Shown: positions 28,077 to 37,528, counted from the stretch's first letter. The stretch: 64,000 nt of DNA from Kribbella capetownensis (GCF_004331485.1 NZ_SJKD01000001.1:1984001-2048000); one strand, 5' to 3'. Numbers and translations are program-made. The notes: generated from the letters alone by a model not told the origin.

Positions 28077-28125
28077 GCAAGGCTCACGTGAGTGAGAACC
28101 AGCGAGACAACCAGGAGATCAACAG

Positions 28126-28494
28126 ATGATCCAGCAGGAGTCGCGACTGAAGGTCGCCGACAACACGGGTGCGAAGGAGATCCTTTGCATCCGGGTGCTC
28201 GGTGGCTCCGGTCGGCGCTACGCCGGTGTCGGTGACACGATCGTCGCCACCGTCAAGGACGCGATCCCGGGCGGCGGTGTGAAGAAGGGTGACGTCGTCA
28301 AGGCGGTCGTCGTGCGGACCGTGAAGGAGCGCCGGCGTCCGGACGGCTCCTACATCCGCTTCGACGAGAACGCCGCGGTGATCCTCAAGGCCGACGGCGA
28401 GCCCCGCGGTACCCGCATCTTCGGGCCGGTCGGCCGGGAGTTGCGGGAGAAGCGCTTCATGAAGATCATCTCGCTCGCCCCGGAGGTGCTCTGA
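28126..28494 (+). CDS. rplN: 50S ribosomal protein L14
   Basis: L14 (122 residues) lies at the subunit interface. It has the standard [18 protein letters not shown] start and [16 protein letters not shown] end. It is the first gene of the spc part of the cluster, after an 89-bp gap. Confidence 0.99.
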   Translation: MIQQESRLKVADNTGAKEILCIRVLGGSGRRYAGVGDTIVATVKDAIPGGGVKKGDVVKAVVVRTVKERRRPDGSYIRFDENAAVILKADGEPRGTRIFGPVGRELREKRFMKIISLAPEVL

Positions 28495-28495
28495 G

Positions 28496-28882
28496 ATGGC
28501 GCAGAGGAAACTGCACGTGAAGAAGGGTGATCTCGTCCGCGTGATCGCCGGCAAGTCCAAGGGCCTCGAGGGCAAGATCATCCAGGTCCTGCCCGACGCC
28601 GAGAAGGTCATCGTCGAGGGCGTGAACCGGGTCAAGAAGCACACCAAGGTGCAGCAGGCCCAGCGCGGCGGCACCACGGGTGGCATCGTCACCCAGGAAG
28701 CCCCGATCCACGTCTCGAACGTGATGCTCGTCGTCGAGGTCGAGAAGGACGGCAAGAAGCAGAAGGTGACCACCCGCGTCGGCTACAACCGCGTCGAGGT
28801 GCAGAAGCGGCGCCCCGACGGCTCGACGTACACCGGTTTCCGGAGCGTCCGGGTCGCGCGGCGTACCGGCGAGGAGATCTGA
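28496..28882 (+). CDS. rplX: 50S ribosomal protein L24
   Basis: L24 (128 residues) is an assembly initiator with a KOW motif ([20 protein letters not shown]). The C-terminal part is slightly longer than in E. coli, as is usual in actinobacteria. It lies one base after rplN and overlaps the rplE ATG by one base. Confidence 0.99.
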   Translation: MAQRKLHVKKGDLVRVIAGKSKGLEGKIIQVLPDAEKVIVEGVNRVKKHTKVQQAQRGGTTGGIVTQEAPIHVSNVMLVVEVEKDGKKQKVTTRVGYNRVEVQKRRPDGSTYTGFRSVRVARRTGEEI

Positions 28883-29454
28883 TGACCACCGCAGTGACCG
28901 AAACCAGGGTCCAGCCGCGGCTGAAGACGAAGTACCGCGAGGAGATCGTCGGCAAGCTGCAGGAGCAGTTCCAGTTCGAGAACGTCATGCAGGTGCCCGG
29001 CCTCACCAAGATCGTGGTGAACATGGGCGTCGGCGAGGCGGCTCGCGACTCGAAGCTGATCGATGGCGCGGTGAAGGACCTGGCCGCGATCACCGGGCAG
29101 AAGCCGCAGGTGACCAAGGCCCGCAAGTCGATCGCGCAGTTCAAGCTGCGTGAGGGCATGCCGATCGGTGCACACGTGACGCTGCGCGGCGACCGGATGT
29201 GGGAGTTCCTGGACCGGCTGCTGGCGCTCGCGCTGCCGCGGATCCGTGACTTCCGCGGTCTGTCGCCGAAGCAGTTCGACGGCACCGGGAACTACACCTT
29301 CGGCCTGACCGAGCAGGTGATGTTCCACGAGATCAACCAGGACCGCATCGACCGGGTCCGGGGCATGGACATCACCGTGGTGACCACCGCGAAGAACGAC
29401 GACGAGGGCCGGGCCCTGCTGCGGCAGCTCGGTTTCCCGTTCAAGGAGAACTGA
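28882..29454 (+). CDS. rplE: 50S ribosomal protein L5
   Basis: L5 (190 residues) binds 5S rRNA and contacts the P-site tRNA. The conserved [11 protein letters not shown] and [10 protein letters not shown] segments are present. The start is coupled to the rplX stop. The gene for S14 follows one base later. Confidence 0.99.
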   Translation: MTTAVTETRVQPRLKTKYREEIVGKLQEQFQFENVMQVPGLTKIVVNMGVGEAARDSKLIDGAVKDLAAITGQKPQVTKARKSIAQFKLREGMPIGAHVTLRGDRMWEFLDRLLALALPRIRDFRGLSPKQFDGTGNYTFGLTEQVMFHEINQDRIDRVRGMDITVVTTAKNDDEGRALLRQLGFPFKEN

Positions 29455-29455
29455 C

Positions 29456-29641
29456 GTGGCGAAGACAGCACTCAAGGTCAAGCAGGCCCGGAAGCCGAAG
29501 TTTGCGGTGCGCGGTTACACCCGCTGCCAGCGCTGCGGCCGGCCGAAGGCGGTCTACCGCAAGTTCGGTCTGTGCCGGATCTGCCTGCGGGAGATGGCGC
29601 ACCGGGGCGAGCTGCCCGGTGTGACCAAGTCCAGCTGGTGA
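29456..29641 (+). CDS. rpsZ: 30S ribosomal protein S14, zinc-binding type Z
   Basis: This 61-residue S14 is the short zinc form: CQRC and CRIC provide four cysteines for one zinc ion. The sequence is otherwise standard, ending in GVTKSSW. Only this C-plus copy is in the window; actinobacteria often keep a zinc-free S14 elsewhere for zinc limitation. Confidence 0.98.
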   Translation: MAKTALKVKQARKPKFAVRGYTRCQRCGRPKAVYRKFGLCRICLREMAHRGELPGVTKSSW

Positions 29642-29732
29642 CCGTCTCCACCCCCGATCTTTTCTCCACTCACCATCTAGTCACCGTAGGTCGCCGGACG
29701 GCGAAACCACGGCGGGAAAGAGGCCCCAGGCC

Positions 29733-30140
29733 ATGACGATGACCGACCCGATCGCAGACATGCTGACGCGTCTGCGCAACGCCAACCAGGCGTACCACGA
29801 GTCGACCTCGATGCCGTACAGCAAGATCAAGCAGGGCATCGCCGACATCCTCCAGCAGGAGGGCTACATCTCCTCCTACAAGGTGGAGGAGCCCAAAGAG
29901 GGCGCCGTCGGCAAGACCCTGGTCGTCGACCTCAAGTTCGGCCCGAGCCGGGAGCGCTCCATCGCGGGCGTCCGCCGGATCAGCAAGCCGGGTCTGCGGG
30001 TCTACGCGAAGTCGACCAGCCTGCCCAAGGTCCTCGGTGGCCTGGGCGTCGCGATCATCTCGACGTCCCAGGGACTGCTGACCGACCGTCAGGCCAAGAA
30101 CAAGGGCGTTGGCGGGGAAGTCCTCGCCTACGTCTGGTGA
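29733..30140 (+). CDS. rpsH: 30S ribosomal protein S8
   Basis: S8 (135 residues) binds central 16S rRNA and in E. coli represses the spc operon. The start [17 protein letters not shown] and the [13 protein letters not shown] motif are typical. A 91-bp gap with no clear promoter precedes it. Confidence 0.99.
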   Translation: MTMTDPIADMLTRLRNANQAYHESTSMPYSKIKQGIADILQQEGYISSYKVEEPKEGAVGKTLVVDLKFGPSRERSIAGVRRISKPGLRVYAKSTSLPKVLGGLGVAIISTSQGLLTDRQAKNKGVGGEVLAYVW

Positions 30141-30167
30141 CGAAGAACCGGAAGGAGGACCACAGAA

Positions 30168-30710
30168 GTGTCTCGCATCGGTAAGCTCCCGGTCTCGGTC
30201 CCGTCCGGCGTCGACGTCACGATCGACGGCCAGACGGTCACCGTGAAGGGTCCCAAGGGTCAGCTCTCGCACGTCGTGGCTGAGCCCATCGCGGTCAACC
30301 GGGACGAGGACGGCGCCATTGCCGTGACCCGCCCGGACGACCAGCGCAAGAGCAAGGAACTGCACGGCCTGTCCCGCACCCTGATCGCCAACCTGGTGAC
30401 CGGAGTGACGGAGGGCTACGAGAAGAAGCTCGAGATCGTCGGCGTGGGATACCGCGTCATCTCCAAGGGCCCGGCCCAGCTGGAGTTCTCGCTCGGGTAC
30501 AGCCACACCATCACGGTGGACGCGCCGGAAGGCATCACGTTCACGGTGGAGGCGCCGACCCGTTTCTCGGTGCAGGGAATCGACAAGCAGTCCGTCGGCG
30601 AGGTTGCCGCCAACATCCGCAAGCTGCGCAAGCCCGAGCCGTACAAGGGCAAGGGTGTGCGGTACGCCGGCGAGCAGGTGCGCCGCAAGGTCGGAAAGGC
30701 TGGTAAGTAA
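30168..30710 (+). CDS. rplF: 50S ribosomal protein L6
   Basis: L6 (180 residues) has two similar folds and lies near the GTPase-factor site. The start [17 protein letters not shown] and the C-terminal [20 protein letters not shown] are standard. The GTG start follows GGAAGGAGG. Confidence 0.99.
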   Translation: MSRIGKLPVSVPSGVDVTIDGQTVTVKGPKGQLSHVVAEPIAVNRDEDGAIAVTRPDDQRKSKELHGLSRTLIANLVTGVTEGYEKKLEIVGVGYRVISKGPAQLEFSLGYSHTITVDAPEGITFTVEAPTRFSVQGIDKQSVGEVAANIRKLRKPEPYKGKGVRYAGEQVRRKVGKAGK

Positions 30711-30712
30711 CC

Positions 30713-31096
30713 ATGGCGATCGGACTGCGTCCGCACAAGCACTCCGCCAAGACGACGGCATCGCGACTGCGTCGCCAGATCCGGGTCCGGAAGAAGATCA
30801 ACGGCACGGCCGACCGGCCGCGGCTGGTGGTCACCAAGTCGTCGAGGCACCTGTTCGTTCAGGTCATCGACGACGTGGCCGGCAAGACGCTGGCGTCCGC
30901 CTCCACCATGGAGGCCGACCTGCGTGGCGCGGAGGCGAACAAGACCGACAAGGCCAAGACCGTCGGCGGCCTGATCGCCGACCGGGCCAAGGCTGCCGGC
31001 ATCGACTCGGTCGTGTTCGACCGGGCCGGGAACAAGTACCACGGCCGCATCGCGGCTCTGGCCGACGCCGCCCGTGAGGGCGGACTCGGGTTCTGA
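30713..31096 (+). CDS. rplR: 50S ribosomal protein L18
   Basis: L18 (127 residues) binds 5S rRNA in the central protuberance. The conserved [20 protein letters not shown] and [19 protein letters not shown] motifs are present. It lies two bases after rplF. Confidence 0.99.
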   Translation: MAIGLRPHKHSAKTTASRLRRQIRVRKKINGTADRPRLVVTKSSRHLFVQVIDDVAGKTLASASTMEADLRGAEANKTDKAKTVGGLIADRAKAAGIDSVVFDRAGNKYHGRIAALADAAREGGLGF

Positions 31097-31097
31097 C

Positions 31098-31214
31098 ATG
31101 GCGACACAAAACACAGGAAGAGGTAGTTCCGTGCACGAGCGCATGCGAGTGGACAGTTCAACGCAGCAGCGTCTCGCGAATGAGAACTCCGAGCGAAGCG
31201 AGGATTCGAAATGA
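31098..31214 (+). CDS. Candidate 38-residue small ORF between rplR and rpsE
   Basis: The 114-bp gap holds an uninterrupted reading frame from ATG 31098, one base after the rplR stop. It ends in a TGA whose ATGA overlaps the rpsE start. The hydrophilic product begins [16 protein letters not shown] and ends NSERSEDSK. Codons such as ACA, AGA, CAA and AGT are rare in the flanking genes, so it may be a translated linker that feeds ribosomes to rpsE rather than a conserved protein. Confidence 0.35.
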   Translation: MATQNTGRGSSVHERMRVDSSTQQRLANENSERSEDSK

Positions 31215-31810
31215 GCGGAGGCCAGCAGCGTCGCGGAGGCGGCGCCGGTGGTGAGCGCCGTGGTCGCGACGGTGGTCGCGGTCAGGCAGCTGACAAGACC
31301 GCCTACATCGAGCGCGTGGTAGCCATCAACCGTGTCGCCAAGGTCGTGAAGGGTGGTCGTCGCTTCAGCTTCACCGCCCTCGTGGTCGTCGGCGACGGTG
31401 AAGGCACCGTCGGTGTGGGTTACGGCAAGGCCAAGGAGGTGCCCGCGGCGATCGCCAAGGGTGTCGAGGAGGCCAAAAAGGCGTTCTTCAAGGTGCCGCG
31501 GATCCAGGGCACCATCCCGCACCCGGTCCAGGGCGAGAAGGCCGCAGGCGTTGTGATGCTGCGTCCGGCCGCTCCCGGTACCGGTGTGATCGCCGGCGGT
31601 TCGGCGCGCGCGGTCCTGGAGTGCGCCGGGATTCACGACATCCTGAGCAAGTCGCTGGGCTCGTCCAACGCCATCAACGTGGTTCACGCCACCGTCGAGG
31701 CGCTGCGCAGCCTGGAGACCCCGGAAGCCGTGGCGGCTCGCCGTGGTCTGCCGGTGGAGCACGTCGCCCCGGCGGCGCTGCTGAAGGCGCGGGCGGAGGC
31801 GGCTTCCTGA
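31211..31810 (+). CDS. rpsE: 30S ribosomal protein S5
   Basis: S5 (199 residues) works in decoding fidelity and mRNA unwinding. The core ([20 protein letters not shown] and [14 protein letters not shown]) is preceded by a Gly/Arg-rich lead of about 30 residues. No strong ribosome binding site is seen in front of ATG 31211. Instead the start overlaps the end of a possible small ORF. Its stop shares one base with rpmD. Confidence 0.98.
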   Translation: MSGGQQRRGGGAGGERRGRDGGRGQAADKTAYIERVVAINRVAKVVKGGRRFSFTALVVVGDGEGTVGVGYGKAKEVPAAIAKGVEEAKKAFFKVPRIQGTIPHPVQGEKAAGVVMLRPAAPGTGVIAGGSARAVLECAGIHDILSKSLGSSNAINVVHATVEALRSLETPEAVAARRGLPVEHVAPAALLKARAEAAS

Positions 31811-31992
31811 TGGCACGCTTGAAGGTGACCCAGACCCGTTCCGGCATCGGTGGCAAGCAGAACCAGCGCGACACCCTGCGCACGCTGGGCGTGAAGCGGA
31901 TCGGCGACGTCGCCGTTCACGACGACCGCCCGGAGATCCGTGGCATGGTGCGCACGGTTCGCCACCTCATCACCGTCGAGGAGGTCGACTGA
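31810..31992 (+). CDS. rpmD: 50S ribosomal protein L30
   Basis: L30 (60 residues) is a small 50S protein; the sequence [16 protein letters not shown] and the [11 protein letters not shown] end are standard. The ATG shares one base with the rpsE stop. Confidence 0.98.
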   Translation: MARLKVTQTRSGIGGKQNQRDTLRTLGVKRIGDVAVHDDRPEIRGMVRTVRHLITVEEVD

Positions 31993-31993
31993 C

Positions 31994-32434
31994 ATGGCGC
32001 TGAAGGTTCATCACCTGCGTCCGGCGCCCGGTGCCAAGACCGCCAAGACCCGCGTGGGTCGTGGTGAGGGCAGCAAGGGCAAGACGGCCGGCCGCGGTAC
32101 CAAGGGCAGCAAGGCGCGCAACAACATCCCCGAGTGGTTCGAGGGTGGCCAGATGCCGCTGCACATGCGGCTGCCGAAGCTCAAGGGTTTCAAGAGCAGG
32201 AACCGGGTGGAGTTCCAGGTCGTTAACCTGGACAAGCTCGGACAACTGTTCCCCGAAGGTGGCGAGGTCGGCGTGGCCGACCTGGTCGCCAAGGGCGCGG
32301 TCCGCAGCGGTCAGCCGGTGAAGGTGCTGGGTGACGGCGAACTGACCGTGGCACTGCAGGTTTCGGTGCACAAGTTCTCCAAGTCCGCCCTGGAGAAGAT
32401 CCAGGCGGCCGGGGGGACCACCACCGAGGTGTAA
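31994..32434 (+). CDS. rplO: 50S ribosomal protein L15
   Basis: L15 (146 residues) is a late-assembly 50S protein with a Gly/Lys-rich N-terminal arm ([17 protein letters not shown]) and the [12 protein letters not shown] motif. ATG 31994 is chosen because it gives the usual [13 protein letters not shown] start. It is the last ribosomal gene before secY. Confidence 0.98.
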   Translation: MALKVHHLRPAPGAKTAKTRVGRGEGSKGKTAGRGTKGSKARNNIPEWFEGGQMPLHMRLPKLKGFKSRNRVEFQVVNLDKLGQLFPEGGEVGVADLVAKGAVRSGQPVKVLGDGELTVALQVSVHKFSKSALEKIQAAGGTTTEV

Positions 32435-32440
32435 CGAGGT

Positions 32441-32498
32441 CCAGGGCTCGTGCGAGCCGGCGCTTGATATCGTGCGCTGGAGTTCGGACGAGCCCTGG
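32441..32498 (+). promoter_or_regulatory. Large stem-loop between rplO and secY
   Basis: The 135-bp gap carries an 11-bp perfect outer stem (CCAGGGCTCGT / ACGAGCCCTGG). It encloses a second stem (CCGGCGC with GCGCTGG, one G-U pair) around a short AT-rich loop. It begins six bases after the rplO stop. It may attenuate transcription or set an mRNA end between ribosomal genes and secY. Confidence 0.55.
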
Positions 32499-32569
32499 TT
32501 CGTCTCTTGCCCAGCTGCTTTGCTAGGCCCCTGCCCTGAGCGGGCAGAGGAAACATGTGGGAGGACAGG

Positions 32570-33871
32570 GTGTTAGGCGCCTTTGCCAACGCGTTCAAGA
32601 CTCCGGACCTGCGCCGGAAGATCTTGTTCGTGCTCTTCATCGTCGTGATCTTCCGGATCGGTTCGGTCGTGCCGGCGCCTGGCGTGAACGTCCAGTCGCT
32701 GAACACCTGTCTCAAGCAGGCGCAAGGTGGCGCCAACGCCAACCTGTACAACCTGATCAACCTGTTCTCCGGCGGCGCGCTGCTGCAGCTCGCGATCTTC
32801 GCGCTCGGCATCATGCCGTACATCACCGCCAGCATCATCCTGCAGCTGCTCACCGTGGTCATCCCGCGGCTGGAGTCGCTGAAGAAGGAAGGGCAGGCGG
32901 GCCAGGCCAAGATCACCCAGTACACCCGGTTCCTGACCGTCGGTCTGGCGATCCTGCAGTCCACCGCCTTCGTGGCGCTGGCCCGCACCCCGGGCCGGCT
33001 GTTCCAGGGCTGCCAGGAGCCGCTGCTGCACCGCGACGACTGGTTCACGATCAGCGTCATCGTGCTCACCATGACCGCCGGCACCGGCGTGATCATGTGG
33101 CTGGGCGAGCTGATCACCGACCGCGGCGTCGGCAACGGCATGTCGATCCTGATCTTCACCCAGATCGTCGCCACCTTCCCGACCCAGCTGTGGAACATCC
33201 GCAAGGAGAAGGGCATCCCCACCTTCGTGGTGGTGGTCGCGATCGGCCTCGTGATCATGGCCGCGGTCATCTTCATCGAGCAGGCGCAGCGCCGGATCCC
33301 GGTGCAGTACGCCAAGCGCATGGTCGGCCGCCGGATGTTCGGCGGCACCTCGACGTACATCCCACTGAAGGTGAACCAGGCCGGCGTCATCCCGGTCATC
33401 TTCGCCTCGAGCCTGCTCTACCTACCGGTGCTGGTCAGTCAGTTCCAGCAGGACAAGAAGTGGGCCCAGTGGATCCAAGGGAACCTGGTCAAGGGCGACC
33501 ACCCGATCTACATGGTGACGTACGTCGCGCTGATCATCTTCTTCACCTACTTCTACGTCTCGATTACCTTCAACCCGAAGGAAGTTGCAGACAACATGAA
33601 GAAGTACGGCGGCTTCATCCCCGGGATCCGGGCGGGACGGCCGACCGAGGAGTACCTGGGCTACGTGCTGTCCCGCATCACGCTGCCGGGCGCGCTCTAC
33701 CTGGCGGTGATCTCGATGATCCCGCTGGTGGCGCTCGTCCTGCTGAACGCGAGCCAGAACTTCCCGTTCGGTGGTACGTCGATCCTGATCATGGTCGGCG
33801 TCGGACTGGACACGGTGAAGCAGATCGAGAGTCAGCTGCAGCAGCGTAACTACGAAGGGTTCCTGCGCTGA
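32570..33871 (+). CDS. secY: Preprotein translocase subunit SecY
   Basis: SecY forms the protein-conducting channel with SecE and SecG. Ten membrane helices can be traced, with the plug and lateral-gate regions in normal order. GTG 32570 (433 residues) is preferred: GGGAGG lies five bases upstream, and the product starts LGAFANAFKTPDLRRKI, as in related SecY proteins. An in-frame ATG at 32555 with its own GAGG would add MWEDR and is a fair alternative. It overlaps adk by one base. Confidence 0.97.
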   Translation: MLGAFANAFKTPDLRRKILFVLFIVVIFRIGSVVPAPGVNVQSLNTCLKQAQGGANANLYNLINLFSGGALLQLAIFALGIMPYITASIILQLLTVVIPRLESLKKEGQAGQAKITQYTRFLTVGLAILQSTAFVALARTPGRLFQGCQEPLLHRDDWFTISVIVLTMTAGTGVIMWLGELITDRGVGNGMSILIFTQIVATFPTQLWNIRKEKGIPTFVVVVAIGLVIMAAVIFIEQAQRRIPVQYAKRMVGRRMFGGTSTYIPLKVNQAGVIPVIFASSLLYLPVLVSQFQQDKKWAQWIQGNLVKGDHPIYMVTYVALIIFFTYFYVSITFNPKEVADNMKKYGGFIPGIRAGRPTEEYLGYVLSRITLPGALYLAVISMIPLVALVLLNASQNFPFGGTSILIMVGVGLDTVKQIESQLQQRNYEGFLR

Positions 33872-34443
33872 TGAGAATGTTGCTGATGGGTCCGCCCGGG
33901 GCGGGCAAGGGCACGCAGGCAAAGGTGCTTGCGGAACGCCTGAATATCCCGGCCGTGTCCACCGGCGACATCTTCCGTGCGAACGTCAAGGACGAGACGC
34001 CGCTCGGGCTCGAAGCGAAGCGCTACATGGACGCCGGTGACTACGTCCCGGACGAGGTCACCAACGCGATGGTCCGCGACCGGCTGTCCGAGGCGGACGC
34101 CGGCGAAGGGTTCCTGCTGGACGGGTACCCGCGGACCCTGGCCCAGGTGGGCACGCTGGACGACATCCTGGCCGAGCACGGTCACAAGCTGGACGCGGTG
34201 GTGGCGCTGATCGCCGACATCGACGTACTGGTGGACCGGATGATGAAGCGGTCCCACACCGAGGGCCGCACGGACGACTCCGAAGAGGTCGTCCGGCACC
34301 GGCAGGACGTCTACACGGCCGAGACCAAGCCGCTGCTGCGCGTCTACGCGCAGCGCGGGCTGCTGTGCGAGGTCGACGGCGTCGGCGAGATCGACGAGGT
34401 GAGCGAGCGCGTGCTCGTCGCGCTGAAGTCGATGACGGAGTAA
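33871..34443 (+). CDS. adk: Adenylate kinase
   Basis: Adenylate kinase (190 residues) balances ATP, ADP and AMP. The P-loop GPPGAGKGT spans residues 7-15, and the AMP-binding STGDIFR motif follows. The LID is the short, zinc-free form (RSHTEGRTDD), which explains the length. The start shares a base with the secY stop; secY-adk-map is a common bacterial order. Confidence 0.98.
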   Translation: MRMLLMGPPGAGKGTQAKVLAERLNIPAVSTGDIFRANVKDETPLGLEAKRYMDAGDYVPDEVTNAMVRDRLSEADAGEGFLLDGYPRTLAQVGTLDDILAEHGHKLDAVVALIADIDVLVDRMMKRSHTEGRTDDSEEVVRHRQDVYTAETKPLLRVYAQRGLLCEVDGVGEIDEVSERVLVALKSMTE

Positions 34444-34456
34444 GACACGGGGTGTG

Positions 34457-35278
34457 ATGTTCAGGGACCGCGGCATCGAGATCAAGACCCGCGAGCAGAT
34501 CCTGTCCATGCGTGCCGCCGGCCTGGTGGTCGGCCGCACGCTGGAACTGCTCCGCGGTGAGGTCAAGGCCGGTATCAGCACCGGTGAGCTGGATGCGATC
34601 GCCGAGGACCACATCCGGTCCTCCGGTGCGGTCCCGTCGTTCAAGGGCTACCACGGCTTCACCGGTTCGATCTGTGCGTCGGTGAACGAGGAGATCGTGC
34701 ACGGCATGCCCGGCGAGCGGGTGCTGGCCGACGGCGACCTGATCTCGATCGACTGCGGTGCGATCGTGGACGGCTGGCACGGCGACGCGGCGATCACGGT
34801 CGGTGTCGGCGAGGTCGGTGCCGAGCTGCTCGAGCTGGCCCGGGTCTGCGAGGAGTCGATGTGGCGTGGGTTCGCCGCCGCGAAGCTCGGCGGCCGGCTC
34901 ACCGACATCTCGGCTGCCGTCGAGGCCTATGTCCGCGCCAATTCGTCGTACGGGATCGTCGAGGACTTCGTCGGGCACGGGATAGGTTCGGCGATGCACC
35001 AGCCGCCGAATGTGCCGAACTTCGGCCGCCCGGGCCGCGGCCCGAAGCTGGTCCAGGGGATGGCACTCGCCGTCGAGCCGATGCTCACGCTCGGCAAGCA
35101 GGACAACCACACCCTCGAGGACGACTGGACCGTGGTCACCGACGACGGCCGGTCCGCGGCACACACCGAGCACACCTTCACGCTGACTCCGAAGGGCCCG
35201 TGGATCCTCACCGCCCTCGACGGCGGCGAGGCCAAGCTCGCGGAGCTCGGAATCGCCTGCGGCGCGCTCGCCGACTAG
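34457..35278 (+). CDS. map: Methionine aminopeptidase, type I
   Basis: MetAP (273 residues) removes the initiator Met from new proteins. The metal ligands Asp99 (SIDCG) and Asp110 (WHGDAA) are visible, followed by the HGIG His, the LAVEPML Glu and the final Glu in HTEHTF. ATG 34457 is chosen over the adjacent in-frame GTG 34454 because of its spacing to GGGG. Confidence 0.97.
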   Translation: MFRDRGIEIKTREQILSMRAAGLVVGRTLELLRGEVKAGISTGELDAIAEDHIRSSGAVPSFKGYHGFTGSICASVNEEIVHGMPGERVLADGDLISIDCGAIVDGWHGDAAITVGVGEVGAELLELARVCEESMWRGFAAAKLGGRLTDISAAVEAYVRANSSYGIVEDFVGHGIGSAMHQPPNVPNFGRPGRGPKLVQGMALAVEPMLTLGKQDNHTLEDDWTVVTDDGRSAAHTEHTFTLTPKGPWILTALDGGEAKLAELGIACGALAD

Positions 35279-35289
35279 AAGAACTACAT

Positions 35290-35327
35290 CCGGGGTCAGC
35301 CCATCGGGGGACGCCGCCGAACCCCGG
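35290..35327 (+). terminator. Weak terminator after map
   Basis: A 7-bp stem (CCGGGGT / ACCCCGG) with a loop of 24 nt follows the map stop by 11 bases. Its size makes it only a fair candidate for the end of the secY-adk-map unit. Confidence 0.35.
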
Positions 35328-35346
35328 CCTGAGGCACACTTGAGAC

Positions 35347-35790
35347 ATGCCTCAGTACCAGCCGCACCAGCGTTTCACCGAAGCCGACCGGGACAAGATC
35401 GCCGGGCGGCTGCGGGACGCGTTCGCGGACGGCCGGCTGGACCAGCCCGAGTTCTCCTCCCGCCTGGACCAGTTGTACGCCGTCCAGACGTACGGCGAAC
35501 TCGAGCCACTGGTGCGTGACCTGCCGCCGGTGCGGACGTACCAGACCCCGGCGGTGGTGCAGGACAGCAAGCCGGCGCCGGCTCCGGGCGAGTTCCCGGA
35601 GCGCAAGAAGGACGCCCAGCCGGACCGGCGCGGGGCGATCGGTGGCTTCACCGGCGTCGTGATGGTCAACGTGGTGATCTGGTTCGTGATCGGACTCGCC
35701 AACGGCGGGCACTGGCCGCACTTCTGGCCGGTCTGGCTGCTGATCCCGTGGGCCCTGATCGCGATGGGTAGCCTCGGCAGGCGCCGTTGA
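35347..35790 (+). CDS. DUF1707 protein with 2TM domain
   Basis: This 147-residue protein has an N-terminal DUF1707 domain (DKIAGRLRDAFADGRLDQPEFSSRLDQLY, about residues 13-55), a Pro-rich linker, then two membrane helices (about 97-118 and 124-143). The DUF1707 module is common in actinobacterial membrane proteins, and its role is unknown. There is no good ribosome binding site. CACACT at 35335-35340 ends six bases before the ATG, so a leaderless mRNA is possible. It overlaps the next gene by four bases. Confidence 0.85.
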   Translation: MPQYQPHQRFTEADRDKIAGRLRDAFADGRLDQPEFSSRLDQLYAVQTYGELEPLVRDLPPVRTYQTPAVVQDSKPAPAPGEFPERKKDAQPDRRGAIGGFTGVVMVNVVIWFVIGLANGGHWPHFWPVWLLIPWALIAMGSLGRRR

Positions 35791-36599
35791 CAGCGGCCCC
35801 GGTCAGCCGTCGCGTCGCCGGACCGCGTCTGCGGCCGGACCTGGCCTGGCAGCTGCGGCGGGGATCCGCCCTGGTGTACGTCATCTGGTTCGCGGTTGCC
35901 ATCCCGCTGGTGGTGGCCGGGCTGTTGCTGGAGCCACGTTGGGTCGGCTGGATGATGCTCGCCTGGTTCCTGGTGCTGATTCTGTTCACGCTGGCGATGC
36001 GGATCGCGGACGGACGGTTGCGGAAGTCGTGGGCCGACGTGGTGACCCAGCTGGGCTGGCGGATCAAGGCGACCGAGCCCGAGCTGCGGGAGCGCTGGCC
36101 GTTCCCGCCGTTCGACATCGACCCCAACGCCGAGGTGTCTGATGTGACGACGGGCCGGCACCGCGGCCGCGAGTTCTGGACCGGGCGCTTCCGGCACAAG
36201 GTACGGCGCCGTGACCTCGGCTTCGACTTCCTCGACCTGCAGGTGGATCGGCCACTCCCGCCGCTCCAGGTGCTGCCCGCATCGCTGTCACAGGTCGCGG
36301 CCGCCAGCCTGCTGCCCCTGGACCTGACGGTCGACGGGCTGCCCGGTCGCTACTGCCTGTTCAACGGCCGGGAAGACCACGCGCAGGCCGTGCTGCACCC
36401 GCGCGCGGTCGAGGCCCTCGCCCAAGTCCCACCCTTCGGCTTCAGCTGCGAAGGACGACGCTTCGTCGCGATCCTCCCCGCGTACCGCGATTCCGTCACT
36501 GCACTCGCACAATTGGATGCAGCCTGTGACCTCTTGGACCTGATGCCGGAGGCGATCTACCGCGAAGGCGAACAGTGGGCTGCTACACACTCCTCCTGA
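35787..36599 (+). CDS. Hypothetical membrane protein
   Basis: This 270-residue protein has two adjacent membrane helices near residues 30-70, followed by a soluble domain of about 190 residues. I do not recognise the family. The TTG start overlaps the end of the DUF1707 gene, so the two may work together at the membrane. The 3' end overlaps the convergent oxidoreductase gene by 17 bases. Confidence 0.7.
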   Translation: MTAAPVSRRVAGPRLRPDLAWQLRRGSALVYVIWFAVAIPLVVAGLLLEPRWVGWMMLAWFLVLILFTLAMRIADGRLRKSWADVVTQLGWRIKATEPELRERWPFPPFDIDPNAEVSDVTTGRHRGREFWTGRFRHKVRRRDLGFDFLDLQVDRPLPPLQVLPASLSQVAAASLLPLDLTVDGLPGRYCLFNGREDHAQAVLHPRAVEALAQVPPFGFSCEGRRFVAILPAYRDSVTALAQLDAACDLLDLMPEAIYREGEQWAATHSS

Positions 36600-37449
36600 G
36601 CAACGGGACCAAAGCAGCCAGATCCTCGTCGCCGTGGCCGGTACCGACGGCCTGCCGGAGCAGTTCACCCATCGGGACGAGCAGACCGGGATCGATGCCT
36701 TGGGCAACCGATGTGTCGATCAGATTCTCGTACGCCGCCGCCTGCATCGCCAGGTTCGACCCCGCGGCACCGGGCTCCGGGCCTTCGTCCAGTTCCTTGG
36801 CGATCCTGGGCAGGCTCCCGAGCATCGCCGTCACCCAGGGCAGCAGGAAGTCCTCGGTGAATCGCGAGGCCGGAATCTTCTCGCTGCCGACCAGGGCGAG
36901 CGCATGCTGGGCGCCGCCGAACATCCCGTACATGGCGCTGAGCAGAGCGATGTCGTGCAACGCGGCCAGCCCGGCGTCACCGCCGACGTACTCGGGCCGG
37001 CCGACTGCGGCGAGATCCGCGCTGTGCCGCTCGAAGGCGACTGGGGAACCGCTGTAGAAGACGAAGGCCGCGGGGCCGCCGATCATCGCTGGGACAGCCA
37101 TAATCCCGCCGTCCAGGTACTCCGCTCCCGCGGCAGCAACTCGTTCTCCGGTACCCCTGGCCTGGGCCGGCGTGCCATTGGTCAGGTTGACGACCGCCTT
37201 GCCGGAGAGGTCGAGTCCGTCGAGCGTGCTCCCGACCGTTGCGTCGACCAGTAGACAGACGACCACGAGCGGACTCGCGGCGACCGCCTCGGTGGGACTG
37301 GCGGCGCGGACGGCGCCGAGGGTGTCGAGTTCGGGGGAACGTCCTGGGGTTCGGTTCCAGACAGTGGTCGGGTGCCCGGCGGTCAGGAAGGCGCGGGCGA
37401 GCGCGGTTCCCATTGCGCCCAGCCCGAGAACGGTGACGGGTGTCTTCAT
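36583..37449 (-). CDS. NAD(P)-dependent oxidoreductase, imine reductase / beta-hydroxyacid dehydrogenase type
   Basis: This 288-residue protein has an N-terminal Rossmann domain (TVLGLGAMGTALARAFL, then NRTPGR for NADP), the family segment NLTNGTPAQARG, and the DGGIMAVPAMIGG motif of imine reductases. The helical C-terminal dimerisation domain is full length. ATG 37449 follows GGAGG. It is divergent from an HxlR-type regulator that is likely to control it, through a shared inverted repeat. The substrate cannot be read from sequence. Confidence 0.88.
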   Translation of the reverse strand: MKTPVTVLGLGAMGTALARAFLTAGHPTTVWNRTPGRSPELDTLGAVRAASPTEAVAASPLVVVCLLVDATVGSTLDGLDLSGKAVVNLTNGTPAQARGTGERVAAAGAEYLDGGIMAVPAMIGGPAAFVFYSGSPVAFERHSADLAAVGRPEYVGGDAGLAALHDIALLSAMYGMFGGAQHALALVGSEKIPASRFTEDFLLPWVTAMLGSLPRIAKELDEGPEPGAAGSNLAMQAAAYENLIDTSVAQGIDPGLLVPMGELLRQAVGTGHGDEDLAALVPLLRRSV

Positions 37450-37484
37450 GGCCTCCACCCTGGCTTGGCGCTTTAGACTGGACA

Positions 37485-37509
37485 AGTACCTACTAATCGG
37501 TCAGGTACT
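37485..37509. promoter_or_regulatory. Inverted repeat, likely HxlR operator
   Basis: AGTACCT and AGGTACT form a perfect 7-bp inverted repeat spaced by 11 bp. It lies midway between the divergent oxidoreductase and HxlR genes. The size and place fit a dimeric winged-helix regulator site. Confidence 0.55.
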
Positions 37510-37528
37510 AACCGAAAGGTAAGTGAGG

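Noticed and set aside
32557..33849. A 430-codon plus-strand frame inside secY
   Set aside because: Out-of-frame reading of secY with Arg/His/Asp-rich product; SecY in the other frame is clear.
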